From assembly GCF_001590605.1 (NCBI RefSeq), contig NZ_CP014504.1:5146001-5210000 (forward strand): DNA of 64,000 nucleotides, read 5' to 3'. Below the pieces are notes generated by a model. The model saw nothing but the letters and a program-made list of their open reading frames with translations, searched no databases and was not told where the DNA came from. The position numbers were made by a program, and so were the translations under genes. The DNA comes from Pedobacter cryoconitis (GTDB lineage: Bacteria > Bacteroidota > Bacteroidia > Sphingobacteriales > Sphingobacteriaceae). This document shows, one piece after another, positions 1 to 9,254 of the stretch. Position 1 is the first letter of the stretch; each line of letters begins with the position of its first letter.

Positions 1-357
1 ATAAGGGTTCGCTGATTTTATATTCGGGTTTTCCTCCATTGCGCTCAGTATTTCACTTGCCCAATTTTGATGATAAATGAGATCATTATTACACAGGCAT
101 ACATAAGCATTATCCGTTTGTGCAATACCAATATTCAGATATTTATTAAAGCCAAATTTTTCATCAGGATATATAGTTTTGGTATTGGGATATTGATAAG
201 GAAACAATGAAGCATTTGATTCAATAACGAGAGCCTCAAATTGAATATGCTCAGAATCTTCTGATAGAAAAAGGCTTTCAATCCCCTGTAAAGTGATTTG
301 CTTTAACAGTTCTGTCTTCGCGTAGCTTAAAATAATGATATCTATTTTAACAGGCAT
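1..357 (-). CDS. Family 2 glycosyltransferase, partial (cut by window edge)
   Basis: The open frame starts at an ATG on the minus strand (355-357) and runs off the left edge, so about 119 N-terminal residues are visible. It begins MPVKIDIIILSYAKTELLK, the first beta strand and nucleotide-binding start of GT-A fold glycosyltransferases, and later has a CLCNNDLIY stretch that resembles the DxD-type region of GT2 enzymes. It lies one base downstream of the methyltransferase, so it belongs to the same polysaccharide operon and probably adds a sugar to the repeat unit. Acceptor and donor cannot be inferred. Confidence 0.75.
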   Translation of the reverse strand, partial: MPVKIDIIILSYAKTELLKQITLQGIESLFLSEDSEHIQFEALVIESNASLFPYQYPNTKTIYPDEKFGFNKYLNIGIAQTDNAYVCLCNNDLIYHQNWASEILSAMEENPNIKSANPY

Positions 358-358
358 A

Positions 359-1015
359 CTAAAGGGAGGCAACAATTACAAATTGGGGAAATTTCATGTC
401 TTCCTGGGTACCCAGTAAAAGGAAATTAAGGATATTAAAAAATGAAAAGCTATTGTCTTTATTAATTCCCTTAACCTGACAAACTTTATAATCACTTTCT
501 TCAAAAAGCCTGATCATACTTTTTTTTGTGAAAAAGCGCAGATGTGTTTTATCCATCACCCCAGCTTCCTGATATTTGAAATCCTTATACCTGAGCAGTG
601 ATAAAATAACCGGGTACCAGCGGATATTGGGAATAGAAGCAATAATGCGGCCGTCTGTAGTCAGTAGCTCTTTGCAAACAGAAATTGCTTCTGAAGGATC
701 TGCAAGATGTTCGAGTACATCATTAAAAAATATGGCATCAAATTTTTTACCGGCCAATTCTGGCATGGAGCCAGAAAATATTGCATTCACACACTTGTCA
801 ATTTTTTTTTCTGCTTCACGTGCAGAATTTTTGTCCGGTTCGATTCCCCAAACCATACATTGATATTCTTTTTTTAAAAGGGATCCGAATGAACCGTTCC
901 CGCAACCTATATCCAAAGCCGTCTTTATACCAGCAGGAATAAATGGTAATATTTCTGTACGGCTGTGATTGTAATATATCTCATTCTTATTTTCGTACAG
1001 CTTCTCGTAGTTCAT
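359..1015 (-). CDS. Class I SAM-dependent methyltransferase
   Basis: A 218-residue protein with SAM-binding motif I ALDIGCGNGSFG (about residues 33-44), an acidic residue ending the next strand (GIEPD), and the motif FDAIFFNDVLEHLADP (motif II/post-II region). This is the Methyltransf_11/23 type fold that uses S-adenosylmethionine. It lies between the ABC exporter ATPase (11 bases upstream) and a GT2 (1 base downstream), so it likely methylates a sugar or the chain end of the exported polysaccharide. Chain-end methylation is a known length-terminating step in some Wzm/Wzt O-antigen systems, but that role here is inference. It is cytosolic, with no signal peptide. Confidence 0.85.
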   Translation of the reverse strand: MNYEKLYENKNEIYYNHSRTEILPFIPAGIKTALDIGCGNGSFGSLLKKEYQCMVWGIEPDKNSAREAEKKIDKCVNAIFSGSMPELAGKKFDAIFFNDVLEHLADPSEAISVCKELLTTDGRIIASIPNIRWYPVILSLLRYKDFKYQEAGVMDKTHLRFFTKKSMIRLFEESDYKVCQVKGINKDNSFSFFNILNFLLLGTQEDMKFPQFVIVASL

Positions 1016-1026
1016 TAATTGTAGGG

Positions 1027-2283
1027 CTAAATAACGGTAAAATGATAGTCTACTTCCATATATCCTCTTATAGGTAATGGATAAGGAAGCAGTTTACTGG
1101 TTAATTCTTTTTGCAAGACTTCAAACTGCAACAGGCTAAAAAAATCTTTATACAATAAGTTCGATTGAATATGTAAACCTATTTTATATTTCCCTGGTTT
1201 GAGCGGGAGGTTTTTTAAGATACCTTTAATTTCAAATTTTTTTTCGGAGGTACTTATTTTAAACATCTCTTCACTGCGTAAATCTACAAAACCTGCTTTC
1301 TGATCGTATTCATCATAAATAAATAGCGCAATAGATTGAAAACTATTTTCCATAAGGCTTTCGATAATGATACGAAAAGTCAGATCCTCATGTGAGGTGA
1401 TTTCAGCTTTATCTATTTGGAACAGGCATAAACATATATCTGAGTTAAGCTGAAAATCTGAAATAACAGTTTTAGAGATTTCATTGCTATTTTTTGATGA
1501 ATATTTTGTTATAACCTCATTAACTTCACCTTGAAAAACCAGTTCGCCATGATGCAGCAATAATCCTTTATTGCACAAAGATTTTATACTTTCCATCTGG
1601 TGGCTCACAAATAAGACCGTTCTGCCTTCGCCCTTACTGATCTCACCCATTTTTCCAAGGCACTTTTTCTGAAATTCTGCATCTCCAACAGCAAGGACTT
1701 CATCCACAATTAAAATCTCTGATTCCAGATGTGCGGCGACAGCAAAGGCTAATCTAACATACATACCCGATGAATATTTCTTAACAGGAGTATCTATATA
1801 CCTTTCTATACCTGCAAAATCAACAATAGCATCAAAATGCTTTTTAATTTCTACTTTGCGCATACCCAGAATTGCACCATTTAAAAAGATGTTCTCTCTG
1901 CCAGTTAACTCCGGATGAAAGCCGGTGCCTACCTCCAGCAAACTGGCGATACGTCCTTTTACTTTGATTGACCCTGTCGTTGGAGAAGTCACCCTGCTCA
2001 ATATCTTCAACAATGTACTTTTCCCTGCGCCATTACGGCCTATAATGCCAACCGCATCACCCTGGTTAATATCAAAGCTGATATCTTTTAAGCTCCAAAC
2101 TATATTGCTGTTCCCTTTCGCAGCTCTGTCATTGGTTTCGCCGATAAGCAAAAATGGATCCTCTTTACCACGTAGCTTTGCCCACCAGCGTTCCAGATCG
2201 CGCGAAATTGTTCCCGTACCTATTTCCCCAAGCTGGTAAGCCTTGGAAAGATCTTCTGTTTTAATAGCGATATTATTCATCAA
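1027..2283 (-). CDS. wzt: Polysaccharide ABC exporter, ATP-binding subunit (Wzt/TagH type)
   Basis: A 418-residue ATPase. Walker A is GRNGAGKST (82-90), the signature loop is KYSSGM (about 169-174), Walker B is ILIVDEVLAVGD (190-201), and the switch is SHQ (227-229). After the nucleotide-binding domain, about 150 C-terminal residues form a beta-rich extension like the carbohydrate-binding Wzt C domain, which in O9a-type systems recognises the modified chain end. It pairs with the permease encoded 9 bases upstream. The adjacent methyltransferase fits a chain-end modification and recognition model, which is inferred. The N-terminal insert before Walker A is typical of polysaccharide and teichoic acid exporters rather than uptake ATPases. 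Confidence 0.92.
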   Translation of the reverse strand: MMNNIAIKTEDLSKAYQLGEIGTGTISRDLERWWAKLRGKEDPFLLIGETNDRAAKGNSNIVWSLKDISFDINQGDAVGIIGRNGAGKSTLLKILSRVTSPTTGSIKVKGRIASLLEVGTGFHPELTGRENIFLNGAILGMRKVEIKKHFDAIVDFAGIERYIDTPVKKYSSGMYVRLAFAVAAHLESEILIVDEVLAVGDAEFQKKCLGKMGEISKGEGRTVLFVSHQMESIKSLCNKGLLLHHGELVFQGEVNEVITKYSSKNSNEISKTVISDFQLNSDICLCLFQIDKAEITSHEDLTFRIIIESLMENSFQSIALFIYDEYDQKAGFVDLRSEEMFKISTSEKKFEIKGILKNLPLKPGKYKIGLHIQSNLLYKDFFSLLQFEVLQKELTSKLLPYPLPIRGYMEVDYHFTVI

Positions 2284-2292
2284 CCTGCTTTA

Positions 2293-3156
2293 TCAAATGG
2301 TATCTACAAAATTTTTCTCAACTTTATTAAAAACAATTATTCCTAATAACATGATCAATGTCGTTATACCTGCACAATAGGCCAGAGATTCCCAGCTAAA
2401 GCTACCACTTCCCAAAAATCCGTACCGGAAAGTTTCAATAATAGGTGTCATTGGGTTATATTGAATAATCCATGCATATGCTGGATATTTCTCTATTGCA
2501 GTGGATAATGGATAGATCACAGTTGTGGCATACATCAATAGCTGCACGCCAAAGGTGACTAAGAATGCCAGATCGCGGTATTTAGTGGTCATTGCAGAGA
2601 TGATCATGCCTAACCCTAAACCCAGGCAGGCCATGAGTAATACAATTACTGGAAATAAAAGGATAAACCAATTTGGACCAAAATGTTTACCAATGATCAG
2701 ATAATAAACGATCATGATTATAAATAACAGTAATTGTACACTAAAACGTACAAGGTTAGACACTACAATGCTCAAAGGCATAATTAGCCGTGGAAAATAC
2801 ACTTTTCCAAATATATTGGCATTGTCCTTAAATACGGTACTGGTCTTAGTCAGGCATTCTGCAAAATAATTCCATGCAGTAATACCTGCCATATAGAATA
2901 AAGGTTGCGGAAGTCCGTCTGTAGAAATACCCGCCAGATTTCCAAAAATAAAAGTGAAGATAATCGTGGTAAAAATAGGTTGTATAAAAAACCATAGCGG
3001 CCCCAGGATGGTCTGTTTATAAAATGATACAAAATCGCGTCTCACAAAAAGTAATAACAGATCACGATAATACCATACATCCTTCAACCTTAAATCAAAC
3101 AGGTTGTTCTTTGGGGTAATCTCCATGTCCCAGTTTTCTTCAGGCAGTTGCTCCAT
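2293..3156 (-). CDS. wzm: Polysaccharide ABC exporter, permease subunit (Wzm type, ABC-2)
   Basis: A 287-residue inner membrane protein with about six hydrophobic segments and the ABC-2 layout: a cytosolic N-terminal helix, then KQTILGPLWFFIQPIF entering the first membrane segment, and a conserved YNPMTPIIETFRYGFLG region before the last one. It would form the channel moving lipid-linked polysaccharide across the inner membrane with the Wzt ATPase encoded next. Its start overlaps the end of the upstream GT4 gene by 17 bases, so the genes are cotranscribed and probably translationally coupled. The polymer itself is unknown. Confidence 0.92.
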   Translation of the reverse strand: MEQLPEENWDMEITPKNNLFDLRLKDVWYYRDLLLLFVRRDFVSFYKQTILGPLWFFIQPIFTTIIFTFIFGNLAGISTDGLPQPLFYMAGITAWNYFAECLTKTSTVFKDNANIFGKVYFPRLIMPLSIVVSNLVRFSVQLLLFIIMIVYYLIIGKHFGPNWFILLFPVIVLLMACLGLGLGMIISAMTTKYRDLAFLVTFGVQLLMYATTVIYPLSTAIEKYPAYAWIIQYNPMTPIIETFRYGFLGSGSFSWESLAYCAGITTLIMLLGIIVFNKVEKNFVDTI

Positions 3157-4270
3157 TTTTTATCAATTTTTCTAAGGCATTGCTATAATCCTGTGGATTA
3201 AAATATTTTAGGCATTGCTGCTGAATACTTTTTCTTTCAGCAATTGTTAAAGGATGCGCTAATTTCTGACGGATTGTCTGTTCTAAGAGCGCACTATCGT
3301 CAGGATCAATAGCGGTTCCCATTTCTTTGTTGCGTATAGCATCTACGCTGCCATCTGCATTACCGCAGATTACAGGAAGTCCAAATGCCATGGCTTCTAT
3401 AAAAACAATTCCGAATCCTTCTTTTTTGCTGGGCATCACAAATAAATCAGCCATTAAAAAGTAGTCGGCCAAGGCTGTTTCTTCAAGATAACCTGTTAAT
3501 ATAAAATTGCTTTCCAGCTGCTCATCCTTTATTAATTGCAAGATTCGTGTTTTTTCATTTTCATCATAAGGGCCTGCAAGAATATACTTCACCTTTGGAA
3601 AGCTTTCTTTAATCCTGCTTACTGCTTTTATAGTTTGCTCGTATCCTTTAAATTTCTCTGTTGAGGTGATGCGTGATAAGCTCAGTATAACTTTATCATG
3701 TGCCAGCAGGTCGTAACGTTTTAATAAATGTGCAGGCTTCACAAAAAAATCAGGCAGCTTTGTAAAAGGATCCAGCGCATGGTTTAATACCACACATCGA
3801 TCAGGGTCAACAGGATGCATCTCCACTATTTTTCTCTTGGTAAAATTACTTACACATATAATTTGATCCGCTATGCCCCAGATTGCTTTTTTCCAAAATT
3901 TTAAGGGGCGCCATACCTCTACACCGTGAGTGATCAACCATATTTTACAGGCAGGATTCAGCAGTCGGATAAGGCAGCCTATGGAGGAAAGATGAACATG
4001 GCTTAAAATGATTAAATCGCTATTCATTCCGGCTTTTAAACTATGCCATAGGTAATTTAATTTACTTTTTTTAAAAGCTTTAAAGTTAGCCATAGGCAGA
4101 TAGTTGGGCAGGAGATCTGACTGTTCATCATGTAAAGCGTACACGGTGACATCCCAATGGTTCTTTTTGCCTAACTGGGACAATGTATAGGACATTGTCC
4201 GGTTCATTTTCTGAATTCCGCCAGTTCCGCCAAAAGTCTCAAGGGTTAAAAAAAGTATTTTTTTAGACAT
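3140..4270 (-). CDS. Family 4 glycosyltransferase (GT-B fold)
   Basis: A 376-residue retaining-type GT4 enzyme. The N-terminal acceptor half starts with a strand followed by the glycine-rich GGTGGIQK loop. The C-terminal half has ILSLSRITSTEKFKGYEQTI, then YILAGPYDE, and the EGFGIVFIEAMAFGLPVI block, which carries the EX7E-type nucleotide-sugar contact. It is cytosolic and adds one sugar of the repeat unit. It lies 112 bases downstream of the UpxY antiterminator, the longest gap inside this operon, and overlaps the ABC permease gene. Confidence 0.9.
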   Translation of the reverse strand: MSKKILFLTLETFGGTGGIQKMNRTMSYTLSQLGKKNHWDVTVYALHDEQSDLLPNYLPMANFKAFKKSKLNYLWHSLKAGMNSDLIILSHVHLSSIGCLIRLLNPACKIWLITHGVEVWRPLKFWKKAIWGIADQIICVSNFTKRKIVEMHPVDPDRCVVLNHALDPFTKLPDFFVKPAHLLKRYDLLAHDKVILSLSRITSTEKFKGYEQTIKAVSRIKESFPKVKYILAGPYDENEKTRILQLIKDEQLESNFILTGYLEETALADYFLMADLFVMPSKKEGFGIVFIEAMAFGLPVICGNADGSVDAIRNKEMGTAIDPDDSALLEQTIRQKLAHPLTIAERKSIQQQCLKYFNPQDYSNALEKLIKNGATA

Positions 4271-4382
4271 GAATCATCTACCTTTTATTATTCATAATTA
4301 TGCACAGCTTCGCCTCTTTAGTCACATTTATTTACGTAACTATTTATAAACCATTGCATTAATTGCACCTAAGAATCGGTGT

Positions 4383-4901
4383 TTATTGCAGTCTTTCTAT
4401 CAAGGATGCTGGGACATGCACAATGATATTGTATTTGATATCGCCTAATCTCAGGAGCAACTGCTTTTGAGAATGGTATTTAATAATTTCTCCATGCATT
4501 CCTTTTAGGGAGCCTGCTTTAATAATAATTTTTTCTCCTGGCAGCAGTTCATCTTCTGTAATTTCAAATTCATAAGCACTTGCCAGTACTAATTTGAGTT
4601 CCTCTATTTGCCGGTCAGGCATTGATGCAATTTTGCCTGAAAAATAGAGGAAACGTGCAACTCCGCTGGTCATCAATACCTCAGTTTGCTGATGCTGATG
4701 TATATGTACAAAAACATAAGATTTAATCAATGGCTCTTCTACCCATTTTTTCCTGTCACTCCATTGTTTCATCTGACGGCGCAAAGGCAGATAGGCTTCA
4801 ATATCTTTGTTCAGTAATTCCTGATATGCTTTCTTTTCCGACCTTGAGTGGGTATAAACTGGATACCATTGCTTTCTTTCTTTATCTCTAATGTCAGCCA
4901 T
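4383..4901 (-). CDS. upxY: UpxY/NusG-family transcription antiterminator
   Basis: A 172-residue NusG paralogue. The NGN-like domain begins with WYPVYTHSRSEKKAYQELL and contains SYVFVHI, and the C-terminal KOW-like segment is LPGEKIIIKAGSLKGMHGEI. In Bacteroides, UpxY proteins are encoded at the start of capsule operons and stop premature termination in their own long operon; this is family knowledge. Here the gene is third, after the Wza and Wzc genes and just before the glycosyltransferase and export genes. It may therefore control read-through into the sugar-assembly genes. The start gives the normal family length. Confidence 0.9.
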   Translation of the reverse strand: MADIRDKERKQWYPVYTHSRSEKKAYQELLNKDIEAYLPLRRQMKQWSDRKKWVEEPLIKSYVFVHIHQHQQTEVLMTSGVARFLYFSGKIASMPDRQIEELKLVLASAYEFEITEDELLPGEKIIIKAGSLKGMHGEIIKYHSQKQLLLRLGDIKYNIIVHVPASLIERLQ

Positions 4902-4910
4902 CTGATTAAA

Positions 4911-7313
4911 TTAAGATTTAAACCAATGCTTGATGTTCCACCATTTTAATTTTTCTTCTTCATCTAAATAGTAACCGGAATTTTCATAGTCGTATTGTGT
5001 ATCTGAACTAAAACTACCACTGTACTTATATAATCCGGCATGTAAAAGGTTTTTTTCAAAGGCATTTAATACAATCACGAGGTTATTTAAATTATATTCC
5101 TTTGATAGCCTATCAGGTAATGTAGCTGAACTGTATTTTGATTTTCCGTAGCGGATTACAAACAGGTTGATGTCGCTCATACTGATCAGCGGAACTGAGT
5201 CTGAGACCAGGCCCACAGGAGCAGTATCTATTAAGATCACATCATATCTTTCTCTCAACTGGCCAATTAGTTCGGCCATCCGTTCAAGATGCAATAATTC
5301 TGAAGGATTTGGCGGGATAGGGCCTGAGCTTATAAAATCAAGATTTTTGGTGTTTGATTCTTGAATGATATCATCTATGCCACATTTGTTGACAAGGTAA
5401 TTGCTTAAGCCCATGGCGTTAGGCTTACCAAAGGTTTTATGCAGTTTCGGTCTGCGAAGGTCGGCACCAATAAGTAATATTTTTTTGTTGATCAAGGCGA
5501 AACTGCTTGCCAGGTTAATAATTACAAAAGATTTTCCTTCTCCTGCGCTTTCCGAGGTAATACAAATGACCTTACTTTTCTTTCCTGAGGCGAGAAAATT
5601 GAGGTTCGTACGTATAATGCGAACGGATTCTGCAAAGATAGACCGTGGTTTACTTAAGGAAAGTATCTGACTATTGTTTTCATCAATTTTTTCCGGGAAC
5701 TTTCTGAGGGCACCTAAAATTGGTATCGAAGTTGTCCTTTCAATGATCTCCCTGTCATAAATGTAAGGATTGGATATTCTGATCACTATAATAATCCCAA
5801 TGCCGGCTAAGAAGCCCAATATAACAGCGGTACGGTAAATCTCATCGGTATTAGGGGCAATAGGAACTGTATTCAGCTGTGCCTTTTCAACAATGATTGC
5901 TCCTGGTAAGATAGCAGCGCGGTTAACTTGTGCCTCAAGGCTTTTTTCGGATAAAAAAGAATATACCTTTTCATTAATCTCGAAATTACGGTTTAAGCCA
6001 ATCAAATCTTTTTCTGCTGTTGGAAGCAAAGCTACCTGCTGGTTTACTTTTGCTAATTGATCGTTCAAGTAACCAATACTTTTCTGAATGCGCTGATTTG
6101 AAGCACTAATATTGCGCATTGCAGATTTTTTGACCTGCGAAATTTGTCTGTTAATCTCCTCTACAGGTTGCGACGTACTGTGGTAGACTTTTAACAGGGC
6201 ATTTTTATCGTTTATTAAAGTATTGAAATTGCCTACAAGAACGCCTAGTAAGGGATCAATACTTCCCTCCAGGTTAAGATTAAGGTTTACTGCATTTTTT
6301 TCTGCAGCTATTTGTTCTTTCAGTTGATCAATAACAATGAGTTGCATTTTCAGCAAGGAACGCTGCGACTCCAGATCACTGACTTTGCTGAATGCAATTC
6401 CTGCAGATGAACTCACGTCCATGATCTTTGTATTCTCCTTGTATTTTTCCAATGACCGTTCTGATCCTTTCAGCTCAGTGGAAAGGTATTTTAACTGATC
6501 GGTAATAAAGTCGATCAACTGTGTCGCAGATTGTGTTTTCTGGTTACGGTCAAAATTCAGGTATTCCTTCATGATCGCATTGATGATATCCATTGCGAAC
6601 TGAGGATTAGCATCAGTTTGCTGTAGCGTCAGAAGATCTGAATTTTTAATCGCCTCATTGATCCGTAAACCACTACGTACCCGATCTAAAAAAGATTCAG
6701 GAATATTGAATTTAAACAAGTAGGAGATATTCGGGTTAACTGATCCCGGATAGCCGATGGTAAAGGTAACAGCTCCGATATTTACCGGATAACCATATTT
6801 GAAATTTTGCTGGACTTTGTTATTTCCGATTTTCCAGCTCAATTCAAATTTATTTTTATTTATTGGTTTAAAGGCGATCAGATCCTGGTAAAAATTCAGG
6901 CTATCAAATTTTAATAAATTGATCTGAAGCGGCTTCTTTGGGTACATATCATAGGTACGTACCCTTCCCGAAAGATAAAAGCTGGTTCTGTAATCCAGGT
7001 TTTTAATGGCCTTTAATAGCAGGCTACGGCTTTGGATGGTAAAACTTTCACTTTGCAAATTGACAGTATTCCGATCGGAATTGCCCATTGTTCCGATGAT
7101 GTCAGAAAGTTCTGGTTTTTTTTCTTCAAATTTAAGTAATCCGTTCGTGGAATAGGTTTTTGGAGTATACCATAAATAGAGATTTGCCGTGATTAAACCG
7201 ATTATAATTGGGCCCGCTATCAGGTACCAGCTGTTAAACAATATCTTAATTATTTTTAGATAGTCAACTTCCTTGCTATTCAGGTATGTTTGGGCCGTTT
7301 TTACTTCTTGCAT
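4911..7313 (-). CDS. wzc: Polysaccharide co-polymerase with tyrosine autokinase domain (Wzc type)
   Basis: An 800-residue inner membrane protein. The first membrane segment is about 28-48, a long periplasmic coiled-coil Wzz/GNVR region spans about 50-490, and the second segment is about 493-512. The cytosolic BY-kinase domain has Walker A SAGEGKS (about 589-595), Walker A' GADLRRP (about 616-622) and Walker B VILIDTAP (about 692-699). The last 40 residues hold a tyrosine cluster (YKY, YDY, YY) as autophosphorylation sites. Such proteins set chain length and couple polymerisation to export through Wza. The gene begins exactly where the Wza gene ends (ATG next to its stop), so it is coupled to it. 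Confidence 0.95.
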   Translation of the reverse strand: MQEVKTAQTYLNSKEVDYLKIIKILFNSWYLIAGPIIIGLITANLYLWYTPKTYSTNGLLKFEEKKPELSDIIGTMGNSDRNTVNLQSESFTIQSRSLLLKAIKNLDYRTSFYLSGRVRTYDMYPKKPLQINLLKFDSLNFYQDLIAFKPINKNKFELSWKIGNNKVQQNFKYGYPVNIGAVTFTIGYPGSVNPNISYLFKFNIPESFLDRVRSGLRINEAIKNSDLLTLQQTDANPQFAMDIINAIMKEYLNFDRNQKTQSATQLIDFITDQLKYLSTELKGSERSLEKYKENTKIMDVSSSAGIAFSKVSDLESQRSLLKMQLIVIDQLKEQIAAEKNAVNLNLNLEGSIDPLLGVLVGNFNTLINDKNALLKVYHSTSQPVEEINRQISQVKKSAMRNISASNQRIQKSIGYLNDQLAKVNQQVALLPTAEKDLIGLNRNFEINEKVYSFLSEKSLEAQVNRAAILPGAIIVEKAQLNTVPIAPNTDEIYRTAVILGFLAGIGIIIVIRISNPYIYDREIIERTTSIPILGALRKFPEKIDENNSQILSLSKPRSIFAESVRIIRTNLNFLASGKKSKVICITSESAGEGKSFVIINLASSFALINKKILLIGADLRRPKLHKTFGKPNAMGLSNYLVNKCGIDDIIQESNTKNLDFISSGPIPPNPSELLHLERMAELIGQLRERYDVILIDTAPVGLVSDSVPLISMSDINLFVIRYGKSKYSSATLPDRLSKEYNLNNLVIVLNAFEKNLLHAGLYKYSGSFSSDTQYDYENSGYYLDEEEKLKWWNIKHWFKS

Positions 7314-8089
7314 TATCGCGTTATCGTATAAATGATCAGTGCAGTATTTAATAACAAGATAATTGGTTGCAATATAGAAGAGAAGCCTGTCACTTTTGTA
7401 GTGCGTACAGCTTGTTTATTTTGTGTGACGTAAATAATGTCCTCGTTTTTGAGGATGATCCTGGGATCGGAGAGCGTAGTGAGATTACTTAAATCCAGAT
7501 CAATCACCTCTTGATTTTTTATTCCTCCCCGAATTATTCTCACGTTTTTACTGTTTGCCCGCTCGGTTAACCCACCTGCCTCTCCAATCATTTCTATTAA
7601 TGAAGTCCGGTCTTTTACCAGCGTATAGCTACCCTGAGTTTTAACTTCGCCCAGGATTGTTACCTTCAGGTTTACTATTTTTAGGTCAATAATAGGGTTT
7701 TTGATTTCTTTACTATAAATATTTTCAATTTTCTTGGCAGCATCATAACGGTTAAGCCCCTCTACTTTTACACGTCCTATGATCGGGAGTGCTACCGTCC
7801 CATCACTTTCTACCAAAAAGGTCTGGCCATCTGTACTGTTGGCGCCCTTTGCGGCTGATATAGTTGTAGTAGGTTCATCAACAATATATTTAGGGCTCTG
7901 CAGGTTTTTTATTTGAAGCAGATCCTGCGGTTGTATCTTATAGGCACTTGTATCAGTAATAGTTGGGGTATTATTGAAAGCCTGTCTTCTATTCTCAAAA
8001 AGAGCCTGTTGCTGTTTAACAGAACATGAAAAACAGCTGGTAAGAAGAATAAAGATAAATGCATAAAGTATGTATTTATTTGAAGGCAT
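7313..8089 (-). CDS. wza: Polysaccharide export outer membrane lipoprotein (Wza/BexD family)
   Basis: A 258-residue protein with a lipoprotein signal: a hydrophobic stretch, then LLTSCFSC, giving a lipobox cysteine near residue 20. A Poly_export domain follows (YKIQPQDLLQIKN, then FLVESDGTVALPIIGRVKVEGL) and a SLBB-like domain (VTILGEVKTQGSYTLVKDRTSL). A hydrophobic C-terminal segment (about 236-256) resembles the outer-membrane helix of Wza or an extra membrane anchor. It is shorter than E. coli Wza (about 360), as is usual in Bacteroidota. It is first in the minus-strand operon and forms the outer membrane exit pore with Wzc. Confidence 0.93.
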   Translation of the reverse strand: MPSNKYILYAFIFILLTSCFSCSVKQQQALFENRRQAFNNTPTITDTSAYKIQPQDLLQIKNLQSPKYIVDEPTTTISAAKGANSTDGQTFLVESDGTVALPIIGRVKVEGLNRYDAAKKIENIYSKEIKNPIIDLKIVNLKVTILGEVKTQGSYTLVKDRTSLIEMIGEAGGLTERANSKNVRIIRGGIKNQEVIDLDLSNLTTLSDPRIILKNEDIIYVTQNKQAVRTTKVTGFSSILQPIILLLNTALIIYTITR

Positions 8090-8491
8090 AAATATTTATT
8101 ATAATGGTTTGTATCATACTTTATGAATCTAAGGTAGGTAATCATTTACCATTAAGGGGTAATTTCATTTTGCACGATTTGTAATATTTTTGATACAAAA
8201 AAATAAATATTGAATTAATCCTAAGTTTAGGAGTGTTTTAAATTTTAAATTAATTTACCATAAAGTTATTGTATTTTTTTGTTGATTAATATTCTACTTA
8301 TTTAGTTTAAAATATAATTTGAGTGATAGATATTTGGCACACATTCTTACTATTGCTGTCATTTGATTGATCAGAAATTAATATTTTTCCATCTGTACTT
8401 GTCGTTCTAAGTTCTTGAAGTGTGTCTTGTTTGCTAACTATCTCATTATTATAATTATGTTTACTTTATCATTGCATATTTACTTCATATA
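8090..8491. other. Divergent intergenic region between the two polysaccharide transcription units
   Basis: This 400-base AT-rich stretch separates the minus-strand wza operon from the plus-strand GT2 gene and must hold both promoters. I see no clean TTTG / TAnnTTTG pair in either direction and no ORF of note. Small inverted repeats are present (GGTAA-TCAT-TTACC near 8136-8149 and CCTAAGTTTAGG at about 8219-8230), but no long inverted repeats of the kind that flank invertible capsule promoters in Bacteroides. Confidence 0.5.
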
Positions 8492-9238
8492 GTGCACCAA
8501 CCAAAGATCTCTTTAATCACAGTCACCTATAATGCAGTGGAAACATTGCAACGCTGTATTGAATCTGTAACCAATCAGACTTATGGCAATTTAGAATATA
8601 TTATCATTGATGGTAGTTCAACGGACGGTACATTGAAAATTATTCAGAATAACCAAAAATATATTCATGTTTTCAATTCTGAACATGACAATGGGATCTA
8701 CGATGCAATGAATAAGGGTATTAATCTGGCAACCGGTGATATCATTGGTACCCTCAATGCAGATGATTATTTTGCTAATAATGATGTATTAGAAAAGATA
8801 GCGCAAGCATTTAATACTGATCATAGAGAAATGTTATATGCGAACCTTAATTATGTAAATAAGCATGGAACAGTAGTTCGTAAGTGGCGATCTGGAAAAT
8901 ATAAGGCTACTAAATTTAACTGGGGATGGATGCCTCCTCACCCAACATTTTATGTAAAGAAGGACTTTTTTGATAAATACGGTTTGTATGATCTCAGTTA
9001 TGGAACTGCTGCTGATTATGAACTTATGCTTCGTTTTATGTATTTAAAAGCCGTAAATGTGTTTTTTCTCGACGAAGTAATCGTAAATATGACTATTGGA
9101 GGAGTGAGCAACAGGAATTTTAGAAACAGAATTAGCGCCTGGGCGGGTGATTTTAAAGCGATGAAAAGTTGTCAACTACCGATTCCGCTTTTAGGGGTGA
9201 TTTTCAAGCCGATACGAAAAATACTACAGTTCATTTAA
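8492..9238 (+). CDS. Family 2 glycosyltransferase
   Basis: A 248-residue GT-A enzyme. It starts with ISLITVTYNAVETLQRCI, has IDGSSTDGT (nucleotide contact), and the acidic motif TLNADDYF (DxD-type metal site). GWMPPHPTFYVKKDFF is typical of the WcaA-like subgroup working on lipid-linked sugars. The start is GTG: upstream in-frame codons offer no ATG, and the protein begins at the expected position of the first strand. It is the first gene of the plus-strand polysaccharide unit, 16 bases before the WecA-like transferase, so it may add the second sugar to the primed carrier. Confidence 0.9.
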   Translation: MHQPKISLITVTYNAVETLQRCIESVTNQTYGNLEYIIIDGSSTDGTLKIIQNNQKYIHVFNSEHDNGIYDAMNKGINLATGDIIGTLNADDYFANNDVLEKIAQAFNTDHREMLYANLNYVNKHGTVVRKWRSGKYKATKFNWGWMPPHPTFYVKKDFFDKYGLYDLSYGTAADYELMLRFMYLKAVNVFFLDEVIVNMTIGGVSNRNFRNRISAWAGDFKAMKSCQLPIPLLGVIFKPIRKILQFI

Positions 9239-9254
9239 TATAAAAATATTTTTT

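Noticed and set aside
8334-8361. Sigma-54 type promoter (TGGCAC then TTGC)
   Set aside because: The spacing between the two elements is about 12 bases, where 5 is required.
8090-8491. Invertible capsule promoter as in Bacteroides
   Set aside because: No long inverted repeats flank the intergenic region and no recombinase gene is near.
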